64,000 nucleotides of DNA, from assembly GCA_027422505.1 (NCBI GenBank), contig JAPQWV010000420.1, positions 372,001 through 436,000 of the forward strand. The letters are read 5' to 3'. A program made the translations under genes and the position numbers. The DNA is from Craterostigma plantagineum (Eukaryota > Streptophyta > Magnoliopsida > Lamiales > Linderniaceae). This document shows positions 23,554-35,821 of this stretch, piece by piece. The notes beneath the pieces were generated by a model. That model was given only the letters and a program-made list of their open reading frames with translations, did not search any database and was not told the origin of the DNA. The stretch's first letter is position 1. The number at the start of each line of letters is the position of its first letter.

Positions 23554-24104
23554 TTAAGGAATTATTATACTTTTGTCTAACAATGTCTTAAACGCAAGCA
23601 GCCTAACACGGCGCTTGCCCAACCTAGATCGTCTGAATTTTCCAACCATGGCTCCTTTTTTCTTGATGGAATGCCGTTTTGAATAAAATAAATAAATGAT
23701 ACAAACTACACAACACCTTGTTTTGACCATATACATTACACGAAGATACTTACGATTACGATACATTCATTGCTGCACTGTTATAAAATCGACATTTAAG
23801 ACATAATTAAGAGTCGTTGGAGGGAAGTTGCTGGGTCAATAAGTAATTCATTTATTCATTTCGGTTACAAGATATCAAATGACCGTGACTGACATGATGA
23901 AATGGGAATTTATTCAACGTTTCGAAGCCCACAAACCACCACAATTCTTATTTGAACGATTGGATTTTAAGGATAAGAAAATGTTTTTCGATCAAGAAAG
24001 CTTGCCTTTATCCGAGGGAAAGTATCCATGCGCCTCAAGTCACTTGCTCTGATCATTTCTATGTTGAAAGATATTATTGATAGGTACCCCAAATCACACA
24101 AAAT
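23554..24104. other. Stretch without recognisable gene
   Basis: I see no convincing gene. Short reading frames on both strands lack recognisable motifs. The Copia element to the right landed in this sequence, so 23554-24104 and 28937-29370 were once adjacent. Confidence 0.5.
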
Positions 24105-27100
24105 TGTTGCGAAATGGACAGCGAAACGATATTGGAAATGGCCGTAAGTATAAAATGGACACGAGAATTTACGTGGAAAACCCATTTTGGACTTAGGGTC
24201 AAAAACCACGGGCGAGGTAGAAATTTATTAATGGGGTAGGTTACAACCTCTCAATCTATAAAGGAGAAAACACTCACTATCTCTCTTTATAGTCGGAGCA
24301 GATACCGAACAAACCCTCTATTTTTCTCTTCCTCACTTACGCTCTCTACTGCTCTTGTTTGCTTTGGTGTGTTCCTCATATGCCTTCGTTTACTTCCTTT
24401 ATATAGGCAAGGGTCTTACTAATAGAAATATAATATATTATTTATTATTATAATTATACATCGGATCTTGGCGGTGTCCCATACCTCACAATAAGTGAGA
24501 ACATGGTTTTGTTCAAAACCATTTGCTGACAATCTCCCACTTGAAGATTTGATTGAAGCTCAATCAAATCTTCACAGCATTCTTCTAGCCTGTTATTGCA
24601 TGTTACTTTTGTTCGATCAATCCACAGGATGAACGACACCATATAAACTTTGTCTACGGTAATTGCTTTGGTCATGTCGTCTGTCAGATTATCCGCAGTG
24701 TGAACTTTTTGCATGTCCACAGTCCCCTCTTCCACTTGTTCACGAACAAAGTGGCATTGAACCCGAATGTGTTTGGTTCTTCAATGATATGCCTTGCAAG
24801 ATGCAACGCACTTTGGCTATCACAATAGAGAATAATATTCTCATGTTTGTGGCCGAGTTCTTCCAGCAACATCTTTAACCATATTGCCTCTTTACTGGCT
24901 TGCGTAGCTGTGACATATTCTACTTCTGTTTTTGACATTACAACAATAGACTGCAGTTTTGAAGCCCAGCTTACAGCACCGCCAGCATGATTAAACGTAT
25001 ATTCGGTTGTGGATCTGCTTTTATCAAGTTCACCTGCATAATCTGCATCAACAAAGCCATGGACAGTAAAATCTGAACCTCCGTAAAATAAGGCAAGATT
25101 CGAGGTCCCCTTGATATATTTGAGAATCCTCTTAACAGCACTCCAGTGCTCCCGGCCAGGGTTGGACATATATCGGCTAACAACTCCCACTGCATGTCTG
25201 GTCTGGTACAGATCATTGCGAACATTAGACTTCCTACCGCCGATGAGTATGACAATCGAGACATCTATATCCTCTCGTCTTCTTCAGTAGGACACATTTC
25301 AAAGGATAGCTTTGAATTAGCAGCAAGAGGGGTAGATATTAGCTTACTATCTTGCATGTTGAACCTTCGCAGAATTTTCTTCCGTTGATTCTTTTGGGAA
25401 AGCCAAATCTTCCGCATTCTTCTGTCTTGAGAAATTTGCAAGCCAAGAATTTCGTTTGCTGGTCCCAAGTCCTTCATTTCGAATTCACTGGCTAGTTGAG
25501 TCTTTAAGTCGGCGATACGACCTTTGTTGGGCCCTGCTACCAGCATATCGTCGACGTACAACAGCAACATGATGAAATCGTTATCGCCAAATCTCTTGAA
25601 ATACGCACAAGGATCTGAATATAGCCTGTTGTAGCCAAGACTCATTATGAAGGAGTCAAATCTCTTATACCAGCATCGATGTGCTTGTTTGAGCCCGTAG
25701 AGAGATTTGATCAATCTGCAAACTCGATCTTTTTTTCCTTCTTCCTCGAAACCTTCTGGTTGAAGATATATATTTCTTCATCCAGGTCACCATGGAGAAA
25801 GGTCGTCTACACGTCCAGCTGCTCAAGATGCAAATCGAATGTAGCACACATTGACAAGACCACCCTACCTGTTGTAAGTAGAACCAGGTGAGGAAATTTC
25901 GTTGAAGTCAATCCATTCTTTCTGAGCATATCCCTTTACAACCAGTCTAGCACGGTAACGCTCTACTTGGTCGCCACCATTCCACTTGATTTTGTGCACC
26001 CATTTGTTGCCAATGGGTTTCCTTCCTTGATCACTGCCCTCCAAGAAGACAACATCTCTACTGATAATCACTTTGCGGTAAGTGAGATCCCACAATCGAT
26101 ATCCCTTTCTCCTTCAGCGTACCCCAATAATAGGCATTTCCTGGAATTCGGATCCAAATTTGTCGTTTCTTGGTTGTGGTACATCGCGTACGTTGAACTT
26201 CCAAATATATGAAGGTTTGAATAGTCTGAAGGCGCACCAGTCCACATTTCCATCGGTGTCTGCATCTCTATAGCAGTAGATGGGGCCCGATTCACCACAT
26301 AACAGGCAGTACAGACCGCTTCCGCCCAGAACTTCTTTTTCGGTCCCGCAGTTCTCAACATAGCCCTGGTTCTTTTCAACAAAGTCCTAATTCAACCGCT
26401 CTGCCACTACATTCTGTTGTAGAGTGTAAGCCGTGGTGAAATGCCTTCCGATGCCCGCGTCTTTGCAAAATTAAGTGAATTCTTTGCCAACATATTCCCC
26501 TCCATTATCTGACCGGAGACACTTGATTTTTCTGCCGGTTTCAAGTTCAACTCGCGCCTTATAAGTTTTGAAGACAGGAAACACGTCGTCCTTCTTCTTG
26601 ATTGCGTACACCCAGCATCTCCTAGAGTAATCGTCAATGAATGATAGGAAGTAGTTGGCTCCTCCCAGGGATTTGATCGGTGCTTACCATATATCAGAGT
26701 GGATCAATTCTAGAATTTCTTTGCTTCAAGTGGAGAACTTCAGGCGATTCTGCTTGCTCACAGTACAATGCTCGCAGAATGGTAGCGTCAACGTCGTGAG
26801 ATCGAAAAGTAGATTCTTTTGCGCAAGAATTTTCATGCCTTGTTCAGACATATGACCAAGTTTCTTGTGCAAAGTCATCGTGGACTTTTCATTTGACTTG
26901 TCATAGCAACAGATGCTTGCCCTTCTTACAGAGTCTCTCCATTCTACTTGTATAGATTTGCAGCTATCTTTTCTCCCTTCATCACCACTAGTGCTCCTTT
27001 GGAAACCTTCATGATCTTGTTCTCCAGCTCAATTTTGAAACCAAGATCATCAAGTTGCCCCACGGACAACGGATTTTTCTTCAAGCCCTCCACATGTCGC

Positions 27101-28931
27101 ACATCATGGATGGTACGAACAGTGTCGTCGTACATCTTTATTTTGACCGTTCCCACCCCGACAATTCTCGACACCTGATCATTGCAGCTGTAGACATATC
27201 CTCCAAAGTTGGCTTATATTAATGAAACCATTCTTTCGAGAGCTCATGTGGAAAGTAGCTGCTGAGTCCATGAGCCATACATCGTAGAATCTTCCATTTT
27301 CAGCGATAGTGGTTGCGGCTTCACACACCAAGGTAATTTCATCGTCGGCAGTGTTGGCGGCATTTCCTTGGTCATTGAGATTTTTATTTAGAGCCCAACA
27401 ATTTTTCTTCAGATGACTTTTCTTGCCACAGTGGTAACATTTTATTGCCTTCTTATTTTTGGTAACAAGGCTTTGCCGTTTTTTACTCCCACTTGGACCA
27501 GACTCTCCGGGTCTTGTCCGTTTTTTGCTCACATTTGGACCATGTGCTCCTAATCTTGCCCTCGTCACTGCCAACGCTTCCGCCTGTTGGGACATTATCA
27601 ACTTGTCTTCTTTGTTATTGCACCGACTTTCTTCTTCGAGAACTGCAGCTGCAATATTATCGAAGATTAGTTATCCCGCAGCTTGGTTGTTGCTCATGTT
27701 GATGACGAGGTGATCATAGGAGTCTGGCAGGCTTTGTAGTAGAAGATCGGCACGTTCACTTGGCTCTATTTTGTAGTCCAAGTTTTTAAGTTGAGAGAAC
27801 AGAGTATTCAACTTGTTGATATGCTCGGTCACCGAAGAAGATTCTTCCATTCGTAGATGATATAATTTTCGTTTCAGGAAAATTCAGCTGTGGAGTAACT
27901 TGACTTGATACAACTTCTCTAGATGATCCCAAATTGCTTTCGCACTAGTTTTCTCTTCGACGCTTGATAATATATCATCTGCTAATGTCAGATGGATATC
28001 GACGATGGCCCTCCCGTCTATCTTCTTCCATTTGGCATCACTTGTAATTGTTGTTGGTCTGCCATTGATTGCCTCCAGACAATTTTCTTTGAGTAAAAGT
28101 GCCTTTATTCTCATTTTCCACAGCGAGTAGTTTTCCCGTTGAATTTCTCAATTTCATTTTTAGCTGCCATTTTTTCCCACGTCGCTATCGTCGGAGAAAT
28201 TCAACAGTCCAGTCAAATAGTACTGATCAGATAATTTGCAGAAATGGTAGCAACCAGCTTTCTAGACAAAATTACCCTTCTAAATAAATCCAGATGAGAG
28301 CTGGTGGGGTCACAATGTCTCCCGCTTGGCACCAGCCACCTAGACCGAACTTACTTACACAGTCTATTGCCACGACTTGCCAAAAAACTCTTCCGTAACG
28401 ATAAACCATTTCGATATCCTTTCTAATGTGGAAGATCAGACAAAGCTGCAACTACAGAGCATAATCGGAATATCAATGCCTGGCTCTGATACCATTTGTT
28501 GCGAAATGGACAGATGAAACGATATTGGAAATGACTGTAAGGATAAAATGGACATGGGAATTTACGTAGAAAATCCCTTTTTGACTTGGGGTAAAAACCC
28601 ACGGGCGAGGTAGAAAATTATTACTGGGGTAAAAACAGGGGTTACAACCTCTCAATCTATAAAGGAGAAAACACTCACTATCTCTCTTTATAGTCGGAGC
28701 ATATACCGAACAAACCCTCTATTTTTCTCTTCCTTACTTTCGCTCTCTAATGCTCTTTTTGCTTTGGTGTGTTCCTAATATGCCTTTGTTTACTGCCTTT
28801 ACATAGGCAAGGGTCTTACTAATAGAAATATAATATATTATTTATTATTATAACTATAGAACGGATCTTGGCGGTGTCCCATACCTCACAATAAGTGAGA
28901 ACATGGTTTTGTACAAAACCATTTGCTGACA
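24105..28931 (-). mobile_element. Ty1/Copia retrotransposon, complete ends, decayed coding region
   Basis: LTRs are 24105-24531 (427 bp) and 28497-28931 (435 bp). Both start TGTTGCGAAATGGACAG or a close variant and end ATTTGCTGACA. The target duplication AAAAT is perfect (24100-24104 and 28932-28936). The primer-binding site GCTCTGATACCA at 28483-28494 (plus strand) is two bases from the right LTR, so the element runs on the minus strand. The polypurine stretch AAGTGGGAGAT abuts the left LTR. LTR divergence of several percent suggests moderate age. Confidence 0.93.
24700..28300 (-). pseudogene. Copia gag-pol with stops and frameshifts
   Basis: In order on the minus strand: gag of the UBN2 type (28114-27884, IWDHLEKLYQVK), zinc knuckle CYHCGKKSHLKKNC (27601-27179 frame), protease VWLMDSAATFHMSS, a GAG-pre-integrase piece (27174-26944), integrase core pieces (26637-26407 and 26382-26068, PMEMWTGAPSDYSNLHIFG), RT with YVDDMLVAG (25714-25265) and RNase H with VDADYAGE (25190-24684). 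At least five frame breaks separate these pieces, so no functional polyprotein is made. Confidence 0.87.
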
Positions 28932-28936
28932 AAAAT

Positions 28937-29370
28937 TTGTATAAATACAATGGTTTAGAGAAGTTAAAACCGTGTGAGATAGGAGGGATAGCATACCTTT
29001 GTTCTTTCTGAAAGAAAAAGGGTTAATCCGAGGAAGAAAGAGGTGCTGGTGCATACATATCTCCCATCAGATGAAATGTCTGCATAGCTTCAAAGATGGC
29101 ATACAATACAGGTCTCAGCTAACATATGTATTAGCTCGTGAAAACCATTTTGAATACATACTTGAAATGATACGAACTTCAAATCTCTTCGACACTTTCA
29201 CGATGAACAAATGAAAATTTTCCCTTAATCATAGCAGCACTAGGCACAAATAGGGGCAATCCATCGTTAATCGACAAGCACCACAGCACAATAAAAAACT
29301 CAAACGTTTCTGTAGCAACTCTGGCAGGCCTCCGGTAAGTTATCCGTCATCGAGGCCCACGCACACACGC
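28937..29370. other. Stretch without recognisable gene
   Basis: This continues the sequence interrupted by the Copia insertion. No motif, repeat pair or coding signal could be recognised. Confidence 0.45.
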
Positions 29371-29640
29371 CACACATGAGAAGGGGTCCCGATATAAGCT
29401 TGATGGGGTTCCTTCCTAGAACCAATTGGTAATAAGAGGAGTGACCCATCAAGCTTATAAACCATTTAATTTTCTTTTCATTTTTCGGTGTGGGACTATC
29501 TCCTCACACGTGATATTTCAACACTCCCCCCTCACGTGTGAGTCCATTTCTTTAATGGGTCATGCCATTCTTTTTTAACCCGCCATATATTTTTAATTGA
29601 GCCGGATCTTCTCACACGTGACATTTCAACAGTTTGAAAA
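29371..29640 (-). mobile_element. Remnant LTR ends (Copia-style) of a decayed retroelement
   Basis: On the minus strand a purine run GGGGGGAG is followed by TGTTGAAATATCACGTGTG (near 29523), the typical polypurine-tract-to-LTR junction. A second similar start, TGTTGAAATGTCACGTGTG, lies near 29630. The inverted ATAAGCTTGATGG at 29395-29410 and 29445-29460 fits the interior of such an LTR. No second LTR or coding part is present, so the type is inferred. Confidence 0.5.
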
Positions 29641-29825
29641 CAAGTGGAAACTAGAGGAATAGTGAACTAACGGAAATTTAACGCCAAAAATCCGACGTCG
29701 CGAGCCAAAGTTCCTGTTTGACGGCGGCCATTAACTAATAGTCGATAGATCGGTGCTTGCACGCCGGCGACGGAGGAGGTGACGGCGGTGGAGGAGTTCG
29801 TGGTGGCGCCGACGGGTGAAAGAAG

Positions 29826-30539
29826 TAGGGGTGGTTCGGTACGGTATATCGTATCAAGACTGTGATACCGTATGCCGTACCGAAATTTCTGTATCGAAAA
29901 AAATCATAACAATATTATACCAAAATTCCGCTATACCTTAAATTTTTATACGGTATCATACAGAAATTTCGATATGGTATCGGTATCATACCTTCTATAC
30001 CATTGACACGGATGGGTTTTCATCATGCGTGTCTTGTAACTCGTTAATTCATTGTTTTCTAATTTTTAGTCAATTCAAATTCCTTATGTCCCAATAAGAT
30101 GGATTATTAATACCAAATTTTTCAAAATAAAAATATTTTTAATTCATAAAATAACCTTAAATAATTTACATAGTTTAGTCTATCTCCTTATTAAGACAAA
30201 GAACTTTCCTTAGAAAGTTGGGTATATTTAACAACGGGCTAAATAAATTTATGAAGATCCTTATAATGTTTTTATCCATTTTATATTTTTGTGAAATAAT
30301 ATAATAAATGTAGATGGGTATATATATAAGATTAAAACTTTTAGTATTTCATTTTCGGTATTTCAGTATAATCGGCATACCTAATTTTTAAAATTTTCAT
30401 ACCATTAATGTACCGAAAATTTTCGGACGGTATCATATCGTACCAAAAACTTCGGTATACCAAAATTTTCAATATTTTCGTTACGTTTCGATACGATAAA
30501 GACGGTATATCGGTATTTCGGTATATTTCCCCGGCCATA
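29826..30539. mobile_element. hAT-type MITE with GGTAT-rich ends
   Basis: The left end is TAGGGGTGGTTCGGTACGGT. The right end is CGGTATATTTCCCCGGCCATA, an imperfect inverted counterpart. Flanking 8-mers GAAAGAAG (29818-29825) and GTAAGAAG (30540-30547) match at seven of eight positions. Both halves are full of CGGTATCATACC-like subterminal repeats in both orientations. No coding capacity. It lies 366 bp upstream of the LPAT gene start codon and could affect its promoter. Confidence 0.75.
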
Positions 30540-30547
30540 GTAAGAAG

Positions 30548-30904
30548 TATGCACCAGTCAATAGTGCGATATTTATCTTATTCCAGTAATTTGGTCATAT
30601 TTATAAATAGATGATTAGTAAATGTATTATCTGTAATATTTTGGTAATTAATCAAACATTAGTAAATACCACTTATAAACACTGTTCTAACGTACAACGT
30701 TACGTCGTTACCTAGAAGTGAATTATGTAAAGCGAACCCCCGCGGCGTAGCCCCATATCCGTCGACCTAAGCTGCACTCCAAATTCGAGACCAAGCAAGC
30801 TTCGCGAATCAATCATTGCTCTTTCTTCGTCATCGATAACTGAGCTGAAGTAGTTTCAGTTTGCCTCTGAGGAGAATCTGCATCATTTAGGGCTTTTTTT
30901 TGAT
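30548..30904 (+). promoter_or_regulatory. LPAT promoter and 5' leader
   Basis: Sequence between the hAT MITE and the start codon. The last 130 bases are CT-rich and lack upstream ATGs in good context, as expected for a leader. A TATA box was not identified with confidence. Confidence 0.45.
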
Positions 30905-33534
30905 ATGGCTATCGCGGCGGCAATTGTTATTTTGCCTTTGGGCATTCTCTTCTTCGCGTCTGGGCTTGTAGTTAATTTAATCCAGGTATATTTGTTTGCT
31001 ATATTTGTTTGTGAACTTTGTAGCTAAGTTAATAATCATTGCTTACTTTTTTGGGCTGCAAGTGTCGCCCTTTTTTGCTTCTAGTTTGGTTGCCTGATTT
31101 AGTATGTTGGGTATTTGTGACAATATCTACGAATGAGGTTGGACTTTATTTGTTAGTGCAGGCGATGTGTTTTGTGCTGATAAGGCCAATATCTAAAAGC
31201 ACCTATAGAAGGATTAATAGAGAGATCGCAGAACTATTGTGGCTAGAGCTTGTGTGGCTCGTAGATTGGTGGGCTCATGTCAAGGTGAGTGTTCTCCAAG
31301 TAGGCGCCGTGCTATGTTATGTTCCGCATTTTCTGAGATATGGCTTCGCCTGATTTACTTATATCTCAATCCAAGTAGAGGGGCAAATCAAATTGAACTT
31401 AGAACTCAATTGTAGTTCGATTTTCTTATTCTTAGTTTAATCATGTGATCATTAACTGTTATTTTCATTGCAGATTGAATTGTACACGGATTCTGAGACT
31501 TTTAAGCTTATGGGTAAGGAGAGTGTTTTTGGTCTCTTATACACCTCTCTGTGATCGAAAATTCTGATATTGCTAGATTCACTTAGTAGATGCACATTCT
31601 TTCAGGTAAAGAGCATGCGCTTGTCATATCCAACCACAGGAGTGACATTGATTGGCTTGTCGGATGGGTTTTGGCTCAGGTGGGTTGGTCATCTGCTTGC
31701 TGCTCACTTCAATGTGATTCATTAGCTGGCTATTAGATAAACATTTGGCTAAAGCTTTTCTTTGCTTTTCCTCTTACCTTTGGGATTTTGGAATCGACAG
31801 CGATCGGGTTGCCTTGGAAGCACATTAGCTGTCATGAAGAAATCGTCAAAATTCCTACCCGTAAGTACATACAAAATTTGTCGTCTGTAAATTGAAATGC
31901 TTCGAATCGCGACTTAGATCTTGGTTGATACTGTTTCATGGTAGTTGATGTCTGATGAATTTGTTACTATTGGTGCTAAATCTGAGCATGATATAATATT
32001 GATTTACCTCTCAACAATGAAGTAAATAGTTAAGTAAGAGATGCTAGCAATGAAGGGTCAGTAGTTTGTCGTGCTTCTCCTCTTCATCTTATTCACTATT
32101 GTAATTCTGCCATTGTCCCTAGTCTCATGAAAAGAATATTTATGCTGTCTGTGAAGGTGATCGGATGGTCAATGTGGTTTTCCGAATATCTCTTTCTCGA
32201 AAGAAGTTGGGCAAAGGATGAAAACACATTAAAGGTACCATTAAGTCGTTTTGTTTACAATGCATGATTTACTTTTATACCTCTCTTATATTTAGACGAT
32301 TAGCGTTTCTTTTTTTCCTTTTTCTTTTGTTCAACCTCTCCCGTTCCTTATTGTAATGCTGACGTGACGTACTTTCTTTTATGAAACTTAATTTACATAT
32401 TTTGCAGTCAGGACTTCAACAGCTGAGGGATTTCCCTCGACCATTTTGGTTAGCACTTTTTGTCGAGGGTACTAGGTTCACCCAGGCAAAACTTCTAGCT
32501 GCTCAAGAATATGCATCCTCAACTGGTTTACCCATTCCAAGAAATGTTCTGATTCCCCGAACAAAGGTTCCTATCCAACTTCTAATGAAATGAGCTACCT
32601 AAAATTTTAGCTATTTTTCTAAAGCATATGAAAACTATGTTTGTCTTAACTTGCAGTATTTCCAAGCTTAACTTGTATCTACGTTACAATCTTCAGGGAT
32701 TTGTTACAGCAGTGAGTCATATGCGCTCATTTGTCCCAGCCATTTATGACGTAACTGTTGCTATCCCCAAGTCCTCTCCTCCACCAACCATGCTACGACT
32801 ATTTAAAGGGCAGCCTTCTGTTGTAAGTTCTGGTTACTTTCTGATAAAATGCAATTGTGCTATGGAAAATCATACATGGGAACTATTCTGATTTTATTTC
32901 ACTCGTGTTGATATGGAGAACTCTTTATTTTCCTAATCCAAACTGCCAAAATATATCTTTATCAGGTCCACGTCCACCTCAAACGACACCCAATGAATGA
33001 CTTGCCTGAAACAGACGATGGCGTTGCTCAATGGTGCAGGGAAACCTTCGTGGCTAAGGTGAATTACTTCAATATTACCTATAAAATTATCCAAATATTA
33101 GATTTTAACCTGTCGGGAGTCTCTGACTAAACAGGACAAGTTATTGGACGAACACATCGCCGACGATTCCTTCGGTGAACAACTGAAGGACACAGGCCGA
33201 CCAGTGAAGTCCCTTGTGGTAATTTTACTCAATTCACGTCTAAGTTCATTGACAATGTCTTCCATTCATCAAATTCTGATCTCTCTTTGGCTGCAATTTC
33301 AAACAGGTGATCACATGTTGGGCAATTTTAATGATATTGGGAGCTATGAAAGTTATTTATTGGTTCTCTCTTTTCTCGTCGTGGAAAGGCATCGCCTTCT
33401 CTGCTATTGGTTTGGGTATTGTCACAGTACTTATGCAAATCTTGATTCAATTCTCCCAATCGGAGAGATCGACGACTCGCAAAGTCGCACCAGCGAAGCC
33501 TAAGATGGACGGCGAGGCCTCGTCGAACAGATAA
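30905..33534 (+). CDS. LPAT2: LPAT2-type 1-acyl-sn-glycerol-3-phosphate acyltransferase
   Basis: Eleven coding exons: 30905-30985, 31162-31284, 31474-31513, 31606-31679, 31801-31860, 32157-32234, 32408-32566, 32697-32822, 32966-33058, 33135-33218, 33307-33534. All introns are GT...AG and the frame is continuous, giving 381 residues, close to Arabidopsis LPAT2 (389). The enzyme acylates lysophosphatidic acid to phosphatidic acid in the ER, the second step of glycerolipid synthesis. The acyltransferase motif NHRSDIDW is at 91-98 (catalytic His and Asp), and the substrate-binding FVEGTRF motif is at about 170-176. Hydrophobic segments lie near the N-terminus (about 3-25) and at about 308-355. 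LPAT3 is the closest alternative name. The gene appears intact. Confidence 0.95.
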
Positions 33535-33707
33535 TTATAGATTGTTGAGTTTATCCATTGATTTGCAGCAGGTGCCTATGCTTGAGTTTACTATTTATGC
33601 TATGTGATGATTGGTGTTCATTTCTGTACTGCTCAAGTGGTGACTAGAAACAGAAACAGCTATAGATTATTATTATTTTATGATTGGCTTCTGTTGTAGA
33701 ATTATTA

Positions 33708-33945
33708 TCTACTCCATTTTATTAAGCGTGATGGTGAGGTTAAACTGTCAATTTGGCATTTCAATTAAAAAAATTAATAATAAATTTAAAAAAAAAAACC
33801 CATTGCATGTAACGTAATTACTAATTTTAACTTATAGCTAATTAGTAATGTGATTAGATTTAAATCATAATTTGATACAAATTGTAAACTGAAATATTAT
33901 ATAAGTAGATATTATAGCACATGCATTAAATGTGTAGAGTATTAG
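33708..33945 (+). mobile_element. Helitron-like non-autonomous element, first of a pair
   Basis: It starts TCTACTCCATTTTATTAAG after an A and ends AGTATTAG before a T, resembling plant Helitron ends (5' TC, 3' near CTAG). A short potential hairpin lies next to the 3' end (GCACATGCATTAAATGTG). It has no inverted repeats and no target duplication. Identification rests on end similarity to the next element. Confidence 0.4.
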
Positions 33946-33956
33946 TTATTATTTAT

Positions 33957-34110
33957 TCTATTTTATTAAGCTTGAGGGGAACTGTCATTTGGTCTGTCAA
34001 TTTCAAATAAAAAAATAATATCTAAATTAAAATATTACTCGCTATCTTTTAATTACTATTTTTATTTAGTTAATCACTAATTTTAGTTAATTCATACCTT
34101 TAATTGTAAA

Positions 34111-34147
<37 letters not shown>

Positions 34148-34250
34148 TTAAAATTATAATTTCAATTAACTATTTTAAATTAAAAGAATTTAATCATATA
34201 TATTTCTATATTATAACACACGGATTGAATTGAGTGTATAAGAATACTAG
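33957..34250 (+). mobile_element. Helitron-like non-autonomous element, second of a pair
   Basis: It starts TCTATTTTATTAAGCTTG and ends AAGAATACTAG before TT, with ACAC...GTGT pairing close to the 3' end. Both ends resemble those of the preceding element. It contains a microsatellite of about 29 bp of AT repeats near 34114-34142. Confidence 0.45.
34114..34142. repeat. AT dinucleotide microsatellite
   Basis: About fourteen uninterrupted AT units inside the second Helitron-like element. Confidence 0.9.
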
Positions 34251-34494
34251 TTAATATTATTGGATTCGATTGAATGTGTTTAATCTCCTTTTTTGTCTTG
34301 TAAATTAGTTATTGGCCAAACTGAGTTGTATATTGTCTTCGATATGTTGGCGGAAGCTAAATGTATATTGTATGCCATGAAGATGAAGATAGATATTAAA
34401 TTAATATTCATATATTTACTAAACTTTTATTGAGATAATTTTTTTGGTTAAGATTTAAGATTTGTGCTGTTAGCGATGGGCTACTATTGACTTA

Positions 34495-35018
34495 GAGCAT
34501 CTCCAATGAGGTGCTCTCCCCCACCCTAAACACCATATATGGTGTTGGAGGAACTCCAACACCACTCCAAACTCCACACCAGTAAGGGATGCTACAGTGC
34601 CCGCTACCTATTGCGGGGCACTGTTCACCCACTATATATTTTTTTTGTTTTTTTACTTTTTTTTAATTTTCTTTGCTTTATCATTCCTTTGTTAAATTAT
34701 ACAAATTTTCAGTTTTTCGTTTCCAGTTTAATATAGATTTTGTTCCAAAGTTTGAGAAAATTATATAAAGTTGCATAATTAATAATTGGGATTTAATACA
34801 CATAAAACAATCAAAATTGCAAAATTTATCTATTATGTAATTTTGACTGAATAGTTATTATTTTTAATTCATGTTGATACATATGAAAAATACTTAATTA
34901 TTCGTATAGAGAAAAATATAGAGGAGATGGTTGGAGCTGTCACTACTGTTTAAACTGTATGTATATGGGAATTTAACTGTAGCAACGTTATACATAGAGG
35001 AAACGGTAGGAGATGCTC
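34495..35018. mobile_element. PIF/Harbinger (Tourist)-type MITE
   Basis: Inverted termini are GAGCATCTCCAA at the left and, inverted, GAGCATCTCCTA at the right. They are flanked by the 3-bp duplication TTA (34492-34494 and 35019-35021), as expected for PIF/Harbinger. Length is 524 bp, with no transposase. It ends about 200 bp upstream of the H4 start codon. Confidence 0.75.
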
Positions 35019-35039
35019 TTAGGTGTTGTAAACGGTTCG

Positions 35040-35140
35040 CGTGTCACCAAGCCAGATCCACGCGTATTCACACTTTCAGCCGTTGATTAATCCATCCGAT
35101 CCAACGGTCAGAAACGACCAACACCCTCTATAATACAATC
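35040..35140 (+). promoter_or_regulatory. Histone H4 promoter
   Basis: The upstream sequence contains CCGATCCAACGG at about 35096-35107, close to the plant histone nonamer (C/A)ATCCAACG, and AGATCCACGCG near 35055, which resembles an inverted octamer. A TATA-like CTATAATA lies at about 35128-35135, some 80 bases before the ATG. This fits replication-dependent histone expression. Confidence 0.6.
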
Positions 35141-35195
35141 AATCAAATTCATCTCGTTCGTTTCACCATTTACTAGAGCGGAAAAAAAGAGATAA

Positions 35196-35525
<330 letters not shown>

Positions 35526-35820
35526 GATTGTTTAGCTCTGATTAGCTTGCTTGCTTGTTAGGTATTGAAATAGGGCTTTTGTGTACAAGTTTTCTTTCTT
35601 TTCTGCTATTTCTGTGGTGGATTGAATGTCGTCTACTCTCACTACATTGCTGTGTGAATTTCTCGCTGCAAATTCTTGGCCATCGTTTCGTGGTATGCAT
35701 AACATTTTAGACACTCAGAGATTTTCTAGAGTTCAAGTAGCCTTTACTCCATCGTGTGCAAATGAATTGAAGCCTCCTTTCACATGAAATGGGCTTTTAA
35801 ATTCACAAGCCTTTTCTTCT
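35526..35820 (+). other. H4 3' flank
   Basis: Probable 3' UTR and termination region of the histone gene. No other gene or repeat is seen. Confidence 0.5.
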
Positions 35821-35821
35821 A

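Noticed and set aside
23967..24209. 80-residue minus-strand frame spanning the Copia LTR edge
   Set aside because: It crosses the insertion boundary at 24105, so cannot be an original gene; no motif recognised.
28483..28494. tRNA-like GCTCTGATACCA matches (also 4908-4919, 7732-7744, 48226-48237)
   Set aside because: They are primer-binding sites next to LTRs; no cloverleaf surrounds them.
34539..34736. Hydrophobic small protein frame
   Set aside because: Lies within the Harbinger-type MITE, T-rich low-complexity sequence.
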